A stretch of 64,000 bases of DNA, from assembly GCA_025359065.1 (NCBI GenBank), contig JANYHM010000079.1, forward strand, positions 1 to 64,000. Direction: 5' to 3'. Both the position numbers and the translations under genes were made by a program. The DNA comes from Synechococcales cyanobacterium GL140_1_metabinner_5_sub. GTDB lineage: Bacteria > Cyanobacteriota > Cyanobacteriia > Cyanobacteriales > Chamaesiphonaceae. Under the pieces are notes generated by a model. That model did not search any database and was not told the origin of the DNA. It worked only from the letters and a program-made list of their open reading frames with translations. How positions within the stretch are numbered: position 1 is the first letter of the stretch; each line of letters begins with the position of its first letter. Positions 63,435 to 64,000 of the stretch are shown here, piece after piece.

Positions 63435-64000
63435 CTACCCAGCCGCGCACAATACCCCTAGACCAAAATTTTTCCCATAGCCAATAGTAACACTTCCCCT
63501 CACCGGCAACTCACTCCTAATCCAAACTCGATAGCCGATCGGGCTAGCCGGAGCCACCTCCTTTTGCTCACCCCCACTAAAACGCCGCGTTTCCCATTGC
63601 CAATAACCAAGCCATTCCTCCACCTTCTCACAAACAGCCAACAGATCATCATCCCGAAAAGCACCCAAAAATCCATCTACTTCTTGGTAAACTACCCCCT
63701 CACTAACATTGCACCGCCGCAAAAAATACTTCAGAGCCTGATGCTCACAGCCATTCTTAATAAACGTAGTGCCAGTCAACAACCTGAACCCCGTATTCCG
63801 AATCCGGCCACCCCGACCATACTTCAAAGCAGGAGCCAACGCCAGAAAAAACGGCGACGCACTAACCCATCGCGTGGCACCCTGCTCTGGAGCCTTAAAA
63901 GCCTGCTCTACAAACAACTCCACATCCCCAGAATTACTCCGTAAACGTCGCACAGAATCTATAATATGCAGATCATCATCAGTAAAGCCCTCCGAACAAT
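63435..64000 (-). CDS. Csb2-like (Cas5-Cas6 fusion type, type I-G) cas gene, 3' part
   Basis: The reading frame is open to the window edge, so 188 C-terminal residues are seen. They include ATRWVSASPFFLA, HQALKYFLRRCNVSEG, and the ending SELPVRGSVTIGYGKNFGLGVL. A terminal PVxGxxxxGxGxxFGLG motif and the WxSxTPF motif are features of the Csb2 (GSU0054) family of type I-G (formerly I-U) systems, which acts in crRNA processing and the effector complex. The gene ends 211 bp upstream of the array and is co-oriented with it. The assignment is by motif memory; another RAMP-type Cas protein is possible. Confidence 0.5.
   Translation of the reverse strand, partial: CSEGFTDDDLHIIDSVRRLRSNSGDVELFVEQAFKAPEQGATRWVSASPFFLALAPALKYGRGGRIRNTGFRLLTGTTFIKNGCEHQALKYFLRRCNVSEGVVYQEVDGFLGAFRDDDLLAVCEKVEEWLGYWQWETRRFSGGEQKEVAPASPIGYRVWIRSELPVRGSVTIGYGKNFGLGVLCAAG

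Noticed and set aside
63564-63944. 126-codon frame antisense to the Csb2-like gene
   Set aside because: It is a shadow of the cas gene on the other strand; the minus-strand frame has recognisable motifs and is open to the window edge.

Overview
The window is from a cyanobacterial chromosome. The diagnostic genes are psbH (photosystem II), ndhB (NDH-1 thylakoid complex), glcF (photorespiratory glycolate oxidation), a Tic20-family protein, and several families largely confined to cyanobacteria (DUF3084, DUF3288, DUF3727). Base composition is moderate and the hexamer CGATCG is very frequent, as in many HIP1-rich cyanobacteria. I cannot name a genus with confidence. No rRNA, tRNA or intact insertion sequence was recognised.

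Left third (1-24.8 kb): a YgiB/YgiC-like pair (small lipoprotein plus glutathionylspermidine-synthase-like ATP-grasp enzyme), an S2P-type protease, rpsF with an unrecognised 42-residue membrane protein, a Tic20-like protein, DUF3084, coaD with a coiled-coil partner, a Spy-like periplasmic protein and a YqiA-like esterase. Then come ndhB, a NUDIX hydrolase, a ParA plus C-terminal-Trp partner pair resembling the McdAB carboxysome-positioning system, ychF, glcF, an aspartoacylase-family protein, a TPR protein, mazG, ligA, a RppA/RppB-like two-component pair and a DUF697 GTPase.

Middle (25-42.4 kb): a membrane-anchored coiled-coil protein overlapping folK, a PIN-domain protein, psbH, DUF3288, DUF3727, mltG, a YqeG phosphatase, proB, and leuA. 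leuA is preceded by what looks like a complete attenuation leader: an 18-codon peptide with Leu-Leu-Ser-Leu just before its stop, a hairpin that starts in the stop codon, and an intrinsic terminator 46 bp before leuA. Next are an SGNH hydrolase, ruvB, a toxin-antitoxin remnant beside an AAA ATPase/PD-(D/E)XK protein, and a TPR protein with a decayed trypsin-like domain.

Metal-resistance block (42.4-51.5 kb): a CopRS-like two-component system, a YtkA/CopC-like lipoprotein, a two-domain DUF305 (CopM-like) protein, a CusA/CopA-like RND pump and its membrane-fusion partner. The copM-like and pump operons each carry GATGAG-N5-GATGA(G/T) about 45 bp upstream of the first gene, in the same orientation. 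This is a good candidate for the operator of the local response regulator.

Right part (51.5-64 kb): a large secreted Calx-beta protein with PTPPVT hexapeptide linkers and a recent internal duplication, a Deg/HtrA protease, DUF1232, a MoxR ATPase, a Fic protein with a palindrome over its promoter, and a LuxR/GAF regulator divergent from DJ-1/PfpI and DUF6010 genes. The window ends with a 20-repeat CRISPR array, its probable leader and the 3' part of a Csb2-like cas gene. The array is read on the minus strand: the repeat ends ATTGAAAC on that strand and the degenerate terminal repeat lies at the low-coordinate end.
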